A stretch of DNA of 8,926 bases from assembly GCA_002898115.1 (NCBI GenBank), contig BDTL01000126.1, positions 1 through 8,926 of the forward strand, written 5' to 3'. This DNA is from a bacterium BMS3Bbin02 (lineage in GTDB: Bacteria; Actinomycetota; Acidimicrobiia; Spongiisociales; UBA5794). The position numbers were made by a program, and so were the translations under genes. Below the pieces are notes generated by a model. It saw nothing but the letters and a program-made list of their open reading frames with translations. It was not told where the DNA came from and did no database searches. Positions 1 to 7,066 of the stretch are shown here, piece after piece. The stretch's first letter is position 1. Each line of letters opens with the position of its first letter.

Positions 1-488
1 CACCGCGCCCGTGCATGCAGTGTGACGACCCGCCCTGTGTCCCCCCATGCCCGGTCGGAGCCACGTTCATACGTCCCGACGGCGTCGTGGAGATCGACTA
101 CGAACAGTGCATCGGTTGTCGCTACTGCATCTCTGCATGCCCGTACGGTGCGCGTTCGTTCGACTACAGCGAATTCTATACCGAGGGCACCCCGGAACTC
201 ATGCCCTACGAAACACGGCCCAACTACGAGTACGCCGAGGACTGGTCACGAGACCCCGACCACCCAACCGTCTCCCCGATGGGGAACGCCCGTAAGTGCC
301 ACTTCTGTTTGCACCGGGTCGAGGCAGGGATGCTCCCGGCATGTGTGACGACGTGCCTCGGTGGAGCGACGTACTACGGGGATCTCAACGACAACGACAG
401 TCTGATCAACGAGCTGATCGCATCGGAGCGGGTGATGCGACTCAAGGAAGAACTCGGAACGAACCCCAAAGTCTTTTACCTGGTCTAG
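1..488 (+). CDS. 4Fe-4S ferredoxin-type electron-transfer subunit (TtrB/PsrB/NrfC-like), 5' truncated by window
   Basis: This is the iron-sulfur subunit of a membrane-bound molybdoenzyme, relaying electrons from the NrfD-type quinol oxidase encoded next to the catalytic subunit. The frame is open to the left edge: a Cys codon sits just before the Met at 15, so that Met is internal. Counting from it, Cys 0, 3, 8 and 12 form one C-x2-C-x4-C-x3-C group (CMQCDDPPCVPPCP). Cys 32, 35, 38 and 42 form a classical C-x2-C-x2-C-x3-C group, and Cys 95, 98, 110 and 114 a C-x2-C-x11-C-x3-C group. That is the usual layout of the DmsB/PsrB/TtrB family, whose first cluster would lie outside the window. After the last Cys the usual Pro is replaced by Leu (CLGGA), followed by the family-typical YYGDLND. 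The stop codon overlaps the Shine-Dalgarno of the next gene. The family is certain; the exact complex is inferred from the neighbours. Confidence 0.93.
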   Translation, partial: PRPCMQCDDPPCVPPCPVGATFIRPDGVVEIDYEQCIGCRYCISACPYGARSFDYSEFYTEGTPELMPYETRPNYEYAEDWSRDPDHPTVSPMGNARKCHFCLHRVEAGMLPACVTTCLGGATYYGDLNDNDSLINELIASERVMRLKEELGTNPKVFYLV

Positions 489-497
489 GAGGCAACC

Positions 498-1796
498 ATG
501 AACGTAGTGATTCATCCAGATACACCAAAGGTCGCCCCCGCGATTCGGACCACAGGCATCTTCCTGCTCGGGCTACTCGCACTCGGTGGCGTCATCAGCA
601 TCATCATCCGTCTCTTCGAGGGGATGGGTGTCACGAATCTCACGAGCAACGTCGCATGGGGCATGTGGGTCGTGTTCTACATCTACTGCATCGGCCTGTC
701 TGCAGGGTCGTTCCTTCTGTCGACGGTCGTCTACGTGTTCGGGATGGAGCGGTTCGAGAAGATGGGTCGCATGGCCCTGATCTCGGCCCTACTCGCCCTC
801 GCCGGCGGCCTGATCTTCGTCTGGATCGATCTCGGGCATCCCTTCCGGTTCTGGAAAGTATTCTTCAACTGGCAAGTGTCGTCCGTGCTTGCATGGGAAG
901 CGGCCCTGTACATCGGCTACGTCGCGATCATCCTCGCTGAGCTCTTCTTGCTGATGCGCAGGGATCTCGTGGGACTCCGCAACGAGACCACGGGATGGCG
1001 GAAGCGTCTCTACACGGTCCTGGCAGCCGGGCACAAGATCGAGGGTGACGGCAAGGAGCAGGCAGAGCGCTCCCGACACACCATCAAGATGCTGGGCATC
1101 ATCGGTATCCCCGTCGCCGTCGGAGTACACGGTGGCACCGGGGCGCTCTTCGCCGTCGTGGCTGCCAAGCCCGAGTGGTTCAGCGGTCTGTTCCCGATCA
1201 TATTCCTCGTGTCCGCGCTGCTGTCGGGTGCGGGCTTGATGCTGTTCCTCTACGCCTGGTTCGGCAGAAGAGACAACGAGTATTCGGGGATTGTCGATGG
1301 TCTCAGAGTGTTTGTCATCGCGTTCATCGCGGTCGATGCTCTCCTGTTCCTCAGCGACCTCCTCGTCAACCTCTACGCAGGCATTCCCGACCAGGTCGCT
1401 GTCTGGCACGAGATTGCATTCGGCGAATACTGGTATGTGTTCTGGTTTGGTCAGATCCTGCTCGCCTGGACGGTACCGCTGTTCCTCTCGGTCTTCGGTC
1501 CAACGAAGAGGTCGGCGCTCTGGCTCGGAATCGCAGGAATAAGCGTCGTAATGGGGATCCTGGCTGTACGGCTCAACCTCGTCATCCCCGCGTATCTGTT
1601 CCCGCAGCTTCCCGGACTCGACGTGGCGCTGCCCGACACCAGGTCCGCGTACTCGTACTTTCCATCGCTACTCGAGTGGATCTCATCGATCGGCATTGCA
1701 GCACTCCTCACGCTCGTGTTCATCGCGGCATGGAATCTGTTGCCTATCTATAGACGTGAACCTGATCACGAACCTGTGAAGGGAGAGTCCATATGA
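498..1796 (+). CDS. nrfD: NrfD/PsrC-family polytopic membrane subunit, quinol-oxidising anchor
   Basis: This 432-residue integral membrane protein should anchor the complex, bind menaquinol and pass electrons to the iron-sulfur subunit. About ten hydrophobic segments are visible, near residues 17-39, 52-82, 91-112, 128-152, 197-222, 231-255, 269-292, 310-333, 340-364 and 392-415. The signature region of the NrfD family is at residues 51-86: WGMWVVFYIYCIGLSAGSFL followed by VVYVFG and ERF. The start at 498 is fixed by a perfect AGGAGG at 487-492 that overlaps the upstream stop codon. The gene ends in an ATGA overlap with the catalytic subunit, implying translational coupling. It is longer than the roughly 340 residues typical of Salmonella TtrC, so the subtype is open. 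Family membership is seen directly; quinol oxidation is family knowledge. Confidence 0.93.
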   Translation: MNVVIHPDTPKVAPAIRTTGIFLLGLLALGGVISIIIRLFEGMGVTNLTSNVAWGMWVVFYIYCIGLSAGSFLLSTVVYVFGMERFEKMGRMALISALLALAGGLIFVWIDLGHPFRFWKVFFNWQVSSVLAWEAALYIGYVAIILAELFLLMRRDLVGLRNETTGWRKRLYTVLAAGHKIEGDGKEQAERSRHTIKMLGIIGIPVAVGVHGGTGALFAVVAAKPEWFSGLFPIIFLVSALLSGAGLMLFLYAWFGRRDNEYSGIVDGLRVFVIAFIAVDALLFLSDLLVNLYAGIPDQVAVWHEIAFGEYWYVFWFGQILLAWTVPLFLSVFGPTKRSALWLGIAGISVVMGILAVRLNLVIPAYLFPQLPGLDVALPDTRSAYSYFPSLLEWISSIGIAALLTLVFIAAWNLLPIYRREPDHEPVKGESI

Positions 1797-4700
1797 CTAC
1801 TACCACACCCAAAGGCGGCCTCTCTCGCCGTGAGTTCATCAAGACGTCAGCCCTGGTTGGTGGAGCCGGCCTGGCAGCGACCGCCTTTCACGTGACCATC
1901 TTCGGGCAACAGGCGATGGCCGATGGCGCCGACATCACCGGCGACTACGTCCTGGCTCGACCCGAGTCGCTCCTCTACAGCACATGCCTGCAGTGCCATG
2001 TCGCGTGCCAGATCAAGGCGAAAACCCAGGATGGTGTCCTTTCCAAGCTGACCGGTAACCCGTACAGCCCACAGAACTATCTCCCTCACCTGGCGCTCGA
2101 TACCTCACCGTTTGATGCTGCGACCGCAGACGGGAAGCTGTGCCCGAAAGGCCAGTCCGGGATTCAAACGTACGCGGATCCCTATCGTGTGCGCAAGATC
2201 CTCAAGCGCAACGGTCCCCGCGGTTCCAACAAGTGGATTGCGATCGAGTTCGACCAGTTCATCAACGAGGTCGTCGCCGGTGGACAGATCTTCTCCGCTA
2301 TCGGCGATGCCCGAGAGTACCCAGGATTCGATGAAGTGATCGTGGCTCGCGATCCCGACGTGATGAAGGCACTTGGGGAGGACGCGTCGAAGGTCGCGAG
2401 CGGCGAGATGACGATTAGTGACTTCAAGTCGGCGCACGCGAGCCATCTCGACCTGCTGATCGATCCGGATCACCCCGATCTTGGACTGAAGAACAACCAA
2501 TTCGTCCTTCAGAACGGCCGTATAGAGCATGGCCGCAAGGAGTTCACGAAGCGGTTCACGGGCGGCGCGCTCGGCACGGTCAACTGGTTCGCCCACACGA
2601 CGATCTGTGAGCAGTCGCATCACATTGCGTACAAGGAAGCGACCGGGCACAAGACCGAACACATGAAGCCGGACATCGTCAACTCCGAGTTCATCCTCTT
2701 TTGGGGGACCGGAGCCTTTACGGCAAACTTCGGGCTAACACCAATGGCCGAGAAGGTCACCTCCGGCATGATTGGGCGTGGGCTCAAGACGGCAGTCGTC
2801 GATCCGCGGCTTTCACACGACGCAGGAAAGGCAGACTGGTGGCTCCCCGTCAAACCGGGGACAGACCTGGTGCTCGCCCTCGGCATCATGGGGTGGATGT
2901 TCGACAACGACCGCTACGACGCCGCGTACCTCGCAAATGCGAATATGGCCGCAGCCACGGCCGCCGGCGAGCCAACATGGTCCAATGCGACCCATCTTGT
3001 GAAGATCGAGGAAGGGAAAGCTACGAGGATTCTCGATGCAGCTGAGGCGGGAGTCGGTGACGAAGGACAGACCGTCGTCATGGTCGACGGTCAACCGGTG
3101 GCGGTGACGTATGACGACGAGGAGACACCGGTCGTCGGTGACCTCTACGTCGAGTCGAGTGTTGCAGGGATCGAAGTGAAGTCGGCCCTCCAGCTACTTA
3201 AGGACGAGGCAACCTCGAGATCACTGGACGAGGTATCCCAGATCACCAACGTCCGACGCAGGACGATCGAAGAGGTTGCCCGCGAGCTCACCTCCCACGG
3301 GAAGCGAGCAGTCGTCGAGATGTACCGCGGTCCCGTCCAGCACACGAACGGGTTCTACGGCGGGGATGCCGTGATCATGCTCAACGTGTTGCTCGGCAAC
3401 GCCGACTGGAAGGGTGGCCTTCAGGTCGGGGGAAGCCACTGGCACGAGTTCGGGCACAAGGATGGCAGCGTCTACGACTTCGCAGACATGAACCCTGGGG
3501 CCCTCAAGCCGTTCGGTATCAAGATGACGAGGGAAGGCACGACGTACGAAGACACCACCCTGTTCACCCGTGACGGCTATCCGGCGAAGCGACCCTTCTA
3601 TCCGTTCACGGGCGATGTCTATCAGGAGATCATCCCGTCGTTCGCACAAGGCTATCCGTATCCCGGCAAGATTCTGATGCTTCACATGGGGTCACCAGCA
3701 CTCGCAACCCCCGCCGGGCATACGACTATCGAGATGCTTCGAGATCTCGATCGTATCCCACTATTCATAGCAAGCGACATCATTGTCGGGGAGACGAGCA
3801 TGTACGCCGACTATGTGTTGCCAGACCTCACCTACATGGAGAGGTGGGCAACACCGCACACGACGCCGGATATCCCGACAAAAGCAAGCAAGCTCCGTCA
3901 ACCTGTGGCCGTTCCGCTCACCGAAGAGGTGACGATCGACGGCGAGGTGATGCCAATCTCGCTCGAAGCGTTCATGATCGCCGTCGCCAAGAAACTCGGC
4001 ATGCCCGGGTTCGGCGCCGATGCCTTCGGACCGGGAATGCCACTTAACCGGCCCGAGGACTGGTATCTCAAGGCGATCGCAAACATCGCCTTCGGAGACA
4101 AGGCCGACGAGGCCGTCCCCGATGCCTCGACAGAGGAACTCGACCTGTTCAGTTCTTCGAGACGGTTCCTTCCGGTATCGGTGTTCGATGAGGCCAAGTG
4201 GAAGACAGCCGTACGGACACAGGAGTGGCCGAAGGTGGTCTACATCCTGAACCGGGGTGGACGCTACGCGGAGTACGGGTCCGGCTACGACGGGCTCTAC
4301 ATGAAGAACAAGATGGGCTCGATGTTCCACATCTTTATGGATGACGTTGCGGCCAAGAACAACTCGATCACCGGGGAGCCGTTCGTCGGGTACGCAGTGT
4401 GGAGGGGTCAACGTGACAGCGCCGACGAACCGATCGACGAGCGACCGGAGTACCCGATGGCGCTCATCACGTACAAGGAGCCGTGGGGCGGCCAGTCCAG
4501 GACGATCTCGAACTACTGGGGCAACCTGGGACTCGTCAACTCGAACTACATCCTGCTGAACCGCGTCGATGCACAATCGCTCAGAATCGAGGATGGGCAA
4601 TCGGTAAAGCTGGTCTCCGCCTCGAACCCCGAAGGCACCTTCAGCCTCGGTAACGGGGAGATGATGAGTACCGTCGGACCGGTGAAAGTCGTCGAGGGGA

Positions 4701-4930
4701 TCCTCCCCGGTACCGTTGCAGCTTCATGGCACTTCGGTCACTGGGCGTACGGTTCCACAGACATAGAGATCGACGGCGAGCTCATCAGTGGAGACAAGCG
4801 TCGCAGGGCCGGCATGTGCCCGAACTCCGTGATGCTCGTCGATCCGAAACTCGGCGACGTATGCCTCACCGACCCGGTCGGTGGAAGCGCGTCGTTCTAC
4901 GACACACCGGTCGCCGTGATTCCTGCCTGA
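1793..4930 (+). CDS. ttrA: Tat-exported molybdopterin oxidoreductase, tetrathionate/selenate reductase-like catalytic subunit
   Basis: This is a 1045-residue catalytic subunit of the DMSO-reductase superfamily. A twin-arginine signal (SRREFIK, residues 11-17) precedes a hydrophobic stretch and a plausible AMA cleavage site at residues 41-43, so the enzyme should act outside the membrane. Cys65, 68, 72 and 117 (C-x2-C-x3-C-x44-C) would hold the proximal 4Fe-4S cluster. Cys272, in TTICEQSHH, sits where PsrA/TtrA/ArrA enzymes carry their Mo-coordinating cysteine. Bis-MGD-binding domains follow, and the C-terminal molybdopterin-binding domain ends in WHFGHWAYG and DPVGGSASFYD, as I remember from TtrA. 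The length (TtrA is about 1020 residues) and the B-C-A gene order match ttrBCA and also srdBCA. The start is supported by GGGAG at 1781-1785 and the 4-base overlap with the preceding gene. The enzyme class is firm. Tetrathionate as substrate is only the best guess; selenate, arsenate or a polysulfide are alternatives. No dedicated regulator is visible. Confidence 0.9.
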   Translation: MTTTTPKGGLSRREFIKTSALVGGAGLAATAFHVTIFGQQAMADGADITGDYVLARPESLLYSTCLQCHVACQIKAKTQDGVLSKLTGNPYSPQNYLPHLALDTSPFDAATADGKLCPKGQSGIQTYADPYRVRKILKRNGPRGSNKWIAIEFDQFINEVVAGGQIFSAIGDAREYPGFDEVIVARDPDVMKALGEDASKVASGEMTISDFKSAHASHLDLLIDPDHPDLGLKNNQFVLQNGRIEHGRKEFTKRFTGGALGTVNWFAHTTICEQSHHIAYKEATGHKTEHMKPDIVNSEFILFWGTGAFTANFGLTPMAEKVTSGMIGRGLKTAVVDPRLSHDAGKADWWLPVKPGTDLVLALGIMGWMFDNDRYDAAYLANANMAAATAAGEPTWSNATHLVKIEEGKATRILDAAEAGVGDEGQTVVMVDGQPVAVTYDDEETPVVGDLYVESSVAGIEVKSALQLLKDEATSRSLDEVSQITNVRRRTIEEVARELTSHGKRAVVEMYRGPVQHTNGFYGGDAVIMLNVLLGNADWKGGLQVGGSHWHEFGHKDGSVYDFADMNPGALKPFGIKMTREGTTYEDTTLFTRDGYPAKRPFYPFTGDVYQEIIPSFAQGYPYPGKILMLHMGSPALATPAGHTTIEMLRDLDRIPLFIASDIIVGETSMYADYVLPDLTYMERWATPHTTPDIPTKASKLRQPVAVPLTEEVTIDGEVMPISLEAFMIAVAKKLGMPGFGADAFGPGMPLNRPEDWYLKAIANIAFGDKADEAVPDASTEELDLFSSSRRFLPVSVFDEAKWKTAVRTQEWPKVVYILNRGGRYAEYGSGYDGLYMKNKMGSMFHIFMDDVAAKNNSITGEPFVGYAVWRGQRDSADEPIDERPEYPMALITYKEPWGGQSRTISNYWGNLGLVNSNYILLNRVDAQSLRIEDGQSVKLVSASNPEGTFSLGNGEMMSTVGPVKVVEGILPGTVAASWHFGHWAYGSTDIEIDGELISGDKRRRAGMCPNSVMLVDPKLGDVCLTDPVGGSASFYDTPVAVIPA

Positions 4931-4949
4931 TACTGAAGGGACGAGGTAA

Positions 4950-4977
4950 CTGAGGGGCGTCCTCTGGCGCCCCTCAG
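4950..4977 (+). terminator. Strong stem-loop ending the reductase operon
   Basis: A perfect 10-bp inverted repeat (CTGAGGGGCG and CGCCCCTCAG) encloses an 8-base loop that can zip up by two more pairs. It begins 20 bases after the stop codon of the catalytic subunit. No T-run follows, as is common for GC-rich terminators, so it may act as an intrinsic terminator or as an mRNA 3'-end stabiliser. It also separates the operon from the convergent gene ending at 5081. Confidence 0.75.
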
Positions 4978-5044
4978 TCGCGAAAGACCAGGCACGCCCC
5001 CTCGACGTATCGCTCCGGCGCGACATCGACCTGTAAAGGACCAT

Positions 5045-5090
5045 GAGTCGATTCGGTTATGGGTGATCTGTTGTTTGGCCTTACGTCTCT
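5045..5090 (-). repeat. Possible third, deleted copy of the 58-nt repeat
   Basis: Read on the minus strand, this stretch resembles the repeat at 6923-6980. It has AGAGAC, then GTAA, then a gap of about 9 bases, then GGCC with one variable base before AACAACAG, with scattered matches downstream. It overlaps the stop codon of the membrane-protein gene. The longest nearly exact match is only about 13 bases and the alignment needs gaps, so chance is not excluded. Confidence 0.3.
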
Positions 5091-5893
5091 ATTGCCGTCT
5101 TTTGTATTGATCGGACGATGGCGAAAAGAATCGTCGATGCGGCTCCGGCAACAACGACAAAGATGACACTCACGGCGGCGTCGGCTGCGAGGTCTGCCCT
5201 GGTCAGCCCGATAATCATCGCGACAAGTGCCAGGCTCAGCAACGCCGCGTAGGCGACCAACCCGGTGGCGAACACGTAGCCTCTCACTTCGAGCTTCCAT
5301 ACCCAGTACGCGGTGAGGGCGCTGCCCGGAAGCAGAAGAGATAGATCGAGTACTTGGATGCCGTTCGTCGGGGTCGCAGATTCGGCGAGGCTCTCCGGTT
5401 CGACTCCGTTCACGATCGCCGGGACGATGTCGGAAAGCCACAGCGCCAAGAAGGTTACAACGATGACGATCAGGAATCCGACCACGCTGCGCCGCGGCCA
5501 GGACGCCCCGAACATCGAAGACTTCAGGGGCCAACCGAGACTTCCAACACCACCAACCAGGGCGAAGATGGAGCAAGCGAGAAGGGATGTGTAGACCAAG
5601 AACAGGTCGTTGAATCTGACCATGAACGCAGCAATGGTGTATGTGTACGCGAAGTAGAACACCACTCCGTGCCACATGAGACGTGCCGAGAACGATCCCC
5701 GATAAGCAAGCCGGCAGAGCAGCAGAATTGCCGGCACCGCAACAAACAGGGTGACGTAGTCCTGAGAAACCGCCTGTACCGCGAAGCTCTTGACGTCTCG
5801 CTCATACGTACTGTCAACAAGGATGCCTACCGACGATGCGACAGCACCCAGCAAGGCGATCGGAATCGTCAACCACAGCCAGGCCCGGTTCAA
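5081..5893 (-). CDS. Multi-spanning membrane protein of unknown function
   Basis: This 270-residue protein has about eight hydrophobic segments, near residues 5-26, 46-64, 71-92, 97-117, 136-157, 180-198, 205-229 and 238-261. It resembles a widespread but uncharacterised group of bacterial membrane proteins that share an aromatic segment (here FYFAYTYTIAAFMVRFNDLFLVYT, split around residues 79-102) and a later VLDL motif. I know of no assigned function. The open frame extends upstream to 6172, but that extension is Arg/Pro/Ser-rich and not membrane-like. The TTG at 5893 is preferred because GAGGAG (5900-5905 on the plus strand as CTCCTC) lies 6 bases upstream and the hydrophobic N-terminus begins right there. 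It is convergent with the reductase operon and divergent from the methyltransferase gene. No catalytic motif is visible. Confidence 0.82.
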   Translation of the reverse strand: MNRAWLWLTIPIALLGAVASSVGILVDSTYERDVKSFAVQAVSQDYVTLFVAVPAILLLCRLAYRGSFSARLMWHGVVFYFAYTYTIAAFMVRFNDLFLVYTSLLACSIFALVGGVGSLGWPLKSSMFGASWPRRSVVGFLIVIVVTFLALWLSDIVPAIVNGVEPESLAESATPTNGIQVLDLSLLLPGSALTAYWVWKLEVRGYVFATGLVAYAALLSLALVAMIIGLTRADLAADAAVSVIFVVVAGAASTILFAIVRSIQKTAIET

Positions 5894-6258
5894 CTCTGTC
5901 TCCTCACAATCGATTCCTGAGCTGCTACAGCCGCTTAAACCGCCGCCGCTGGACCAACCCGCGGGACGCGGAACCTGATGCGCGGTCCCACACCCGGAGA
6001 TCGTAGCGGTTTCGAGACCAACCAACCGCCAAGCAGCGATCAGGAAACGCCGATGAACCGGGCCAGGTTTCCGGAGGCTCTCTTTCCTGCGAGGATGAGG
6101 TCTATGGCAAACACTGGGGAAACTCGCCACGGCGACGTCTGCGGACCTTTGTTCCGACAACCGTCGGCACATGGCATCGGTGTGGAAGCACCAGACACTT
6201 CCGGCGAGGTCCGCATCGCGGAGGTCCGGGCGTTGGAACTTGAGACTGGAGAAGTGAA
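5894..6258. other. 365-base divergent intergenic region
   Basis: This region separates the two divergent TTG-started genes. It contains the first copy of the 58-nt repeat (6003-6060), an 8-base palindrome CCCGCGGG at 5958-5965, and a small inverted repeat at 6154-6167 (CCGAC, loop AACC, GTCGG). I see no convincing -35/-10 pair for either gene. A 94-codon plus-strand open frame (5978-6262) runs through it and its TGA overlaps the methyltransferase TTG. Its composition does not look convincingly protein-coding, so I leave it unannotated. Confidence 0.6.
6003..6060 (+). repeat. Diverged 58-nt direct repeat, copy 1
   Basis: Aligned without gaps to 6923-6980 (constant offset of 920 bases), this segment matches at about 44 of 58 positions by hand count. 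The best block is CGGTTTCGAG near the start. The sequence is C/A-rich and G-poor on the plus strand, with CCAACCAACCGCC at its centre. It lies upstream of the methyltransferase gene, outside any gene I accept. Its nature is unknown: an intergenic repeat family, a decayed mobile remnant, or a Rho-loading-type sequence are all possible. Confidence 0.65.
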
Positions 6259-6879
6259 TTGAGCTTGCTCAGGCTGGCACAGAGGATCTCGTCCAGGTTC
6301 CGCCGCAAGCGGTTCGCCATGTTCGTGTCGCTGCTCGACATACGGGGGCACGAGCAGATCCTCGATGTCGGGGGGACCCGTGCCTTCTGGCTGGGTACCG
6401 GATACGAATCCAACGTGACGCTGTTGAACATTGCCCCGACCAAGGATGGGGTTGCACCGTTGACATGGGTCGAGGGTGACGCGTGTGACCTCAGCCGGTA
6501 TGACGACCACGAGTGGGACGTCGTTGTGTCGAACAGCGTCATCGAGCATGTCGGTGACTATGCCAGGCAACAGTTGATGGCCGACGAGGTCCGCAGGGTG
6601 GCCGTTCGCTACTGGGTACAGGCTCCCTACATGCACTTTCCAATCGAACCGCACATCCTCTTCCCCTTCTTCCAATACCTGCCTCCGGGCGCCAAACGCG
6701 TCGTGGCACGCCTGTGGCCCTTCTCGTTCCCGAAGAAACACGGCAGTGACCCGGTCCACGTCGCTAACAACACTCGCCTCCTGACCAAGGCGGAGTGGCG
6801 CGATCTGTGGCCCGACGCTCAGCTGGTCAATGAGCGATTCATCGGTCTCACGAAATCCCTCATCGCCTTCCGCGACTAG
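6259..6879 (+). CDS. Class I SAM-dependent methyltransferase
   Basis: This small soluble methyltransferase (206 residues) belongs to the Methyltransf_11-like group and transfers a methyl group from S-adenosylmethionine to an unknown acceptor. Motif I is ILDVGGT (residues 34-40). An acidic GDACDL follows at 73-78, and the post-II motif DVVVSNSVIEHVGD is at 87-100. The central PIEPHILFPFFQYLP stretch and the C-terminal ERFIGLTKS are typical of a subgroup often found among glycan or glycosyltransferase genes; that association is remembered family context and is not shown here. The start is TTG at 6259 with GGAGAAG at 6248-6254. An Arg-rich N-terminus (RFRRKRF) precedes the SAM fold. There is no signal peptide or membrane segment. 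Similar 58-nt repeats flank the gene, and no functional partner is visible beside it. Confidence 0.88.
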   Translation: MSLLRLAQRISSRFRRKRFAMFVSLLDIRGHEQILDVGGTRAFWLGTGYESNVTLLNIAPTKDGVAPLTWVEGDACDLSRYDDHEWDVVVSNSVIEHVGDYARQQLMADEVRRVAVRYWVQAPYMHFPIEPHILFPFFQYLPPGAKRVVARLWPFSFPKKHGSDPVHVANNTRLLTKAEWRDLWPDAQLVNERFIGLTKSLIAFRD

Positions 6880-6922
6880 CGCTGCACCGTGCACCCTTTT
6901 CGCCTTTCAGAACCAGAGACGG

Positions 6923-6980
6923 GTAACGGTTTCGAGGCCGAACAACAGCCAACCGGCAACCAGGAGTCGCCAAGCAACCG
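6923..6980 (+). repeat. Diverged 58-nt direct repeat, copy 2
   Basis: This is the partner of the repeat at 6003-6060, with no gaps and about 76% identity by hand count. It begins 43 bases after the methyltransferase stop codon and runs into the 25-nt tandem duplication. The plus strand is C/A-rich with AACAACAGCCAACC, a composition that would suit Rho loading at a 3' end; this is speculation. Confidence 0.65.
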
Positions 6981-7026
6981 AGTGCAGCGAGGTTGCCCGC
7001 GACCGAGTGCAGCGAGGTTGCCCGCG
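6977..7026 (+). repeat. Perfect 25-nt tandem duplication
   Basis: Two identical 25-base units sit back to back at 6977-7001 and 7002-7026. Each starts ACCGAGTGCAGCGAGG and ends TTGCCCGCG. The exact identity points to a recent duplication or replication slippage. There are only two units and no spacers, so it is not a CRISPR array. Confidence 0.9.
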
Positions 7027-7030
7027 ACCT

Positions 7031-7066
7031 CCCAAGGAACGCCGGAGGCGTTCCCGTTATCTTGGG
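7031..7066. terminator. Nested stem-loop just downstream of the tRNA fragment
   Basis: The inner stem GGAACGCC/GGCGTTCC (7036-7043 with 7047-7054, loop GGA) is perfect. An outer arm CCCAAG/CTTGGG (7031-7036 with 7061-7066) shares one base with it. On the minus strand this follows the tRNA 3' end directly, the position expected of a tRNA terminator. No U-tract is visible. The outer arm includes the two C residues after the discriminator base. Confidence 0.55.

Larger units (their letters stand above)
6880..7064. other. Repeat-rich non-coding stretch between methyltransferase and tRNA remnant
   Basis: No believable gene lies here. The stretch holds the second 58-nt repeat copy, the 25-nt tandem duplication and a nested stem-loop next to the tRNA fragment. 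Open frames crossing it, including one that reads VEVRGFEPLAPTLRTQ downstream, are translations of repeat and tRNA sequence. That peptide string is a familiar annotation artefact of antisense tRNA. Confidence 0.7.

Noticed and set aside
3761..4600. Long minus-strand open frame (279 codons) inside the catalytic subunit gene
   Set aside because: It is antisense to a clearly recognised molybdoenzyme, Arg/Val/His-rich and without any motif: a shadow of GC-rich coding sequence.
5894..6172. N-terminal extension of the membrane protein to an ATG at 6172
   Set aside because: The extra 93 residues are Arg/Ser/Pro-rich and run through repeat copy 1. The TTG at 5893 has a good Shine-Dalgarno and starts at the first membrane segment.
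6040..6894. Minus-strand open frame of 284 codons over the methyltransferase
   Set aside because: It overlaps the whole methyltransferase, which has clear SAM motifs and a Shine-Dalgarno. The antisense product shows no recognisable features.
6003..6980. Integron attC sites flanking a methyltransferase cassette
   Set aside because: The repeats lack the paired RYYYAAC/GTTRRRY core arrangement and do not form the long imperfect palindrome of attC sites.
6977..7026. Possible CRISPR repeat
   Set aside because: There are only two units, directly abutting without spacers, and no cas genes.
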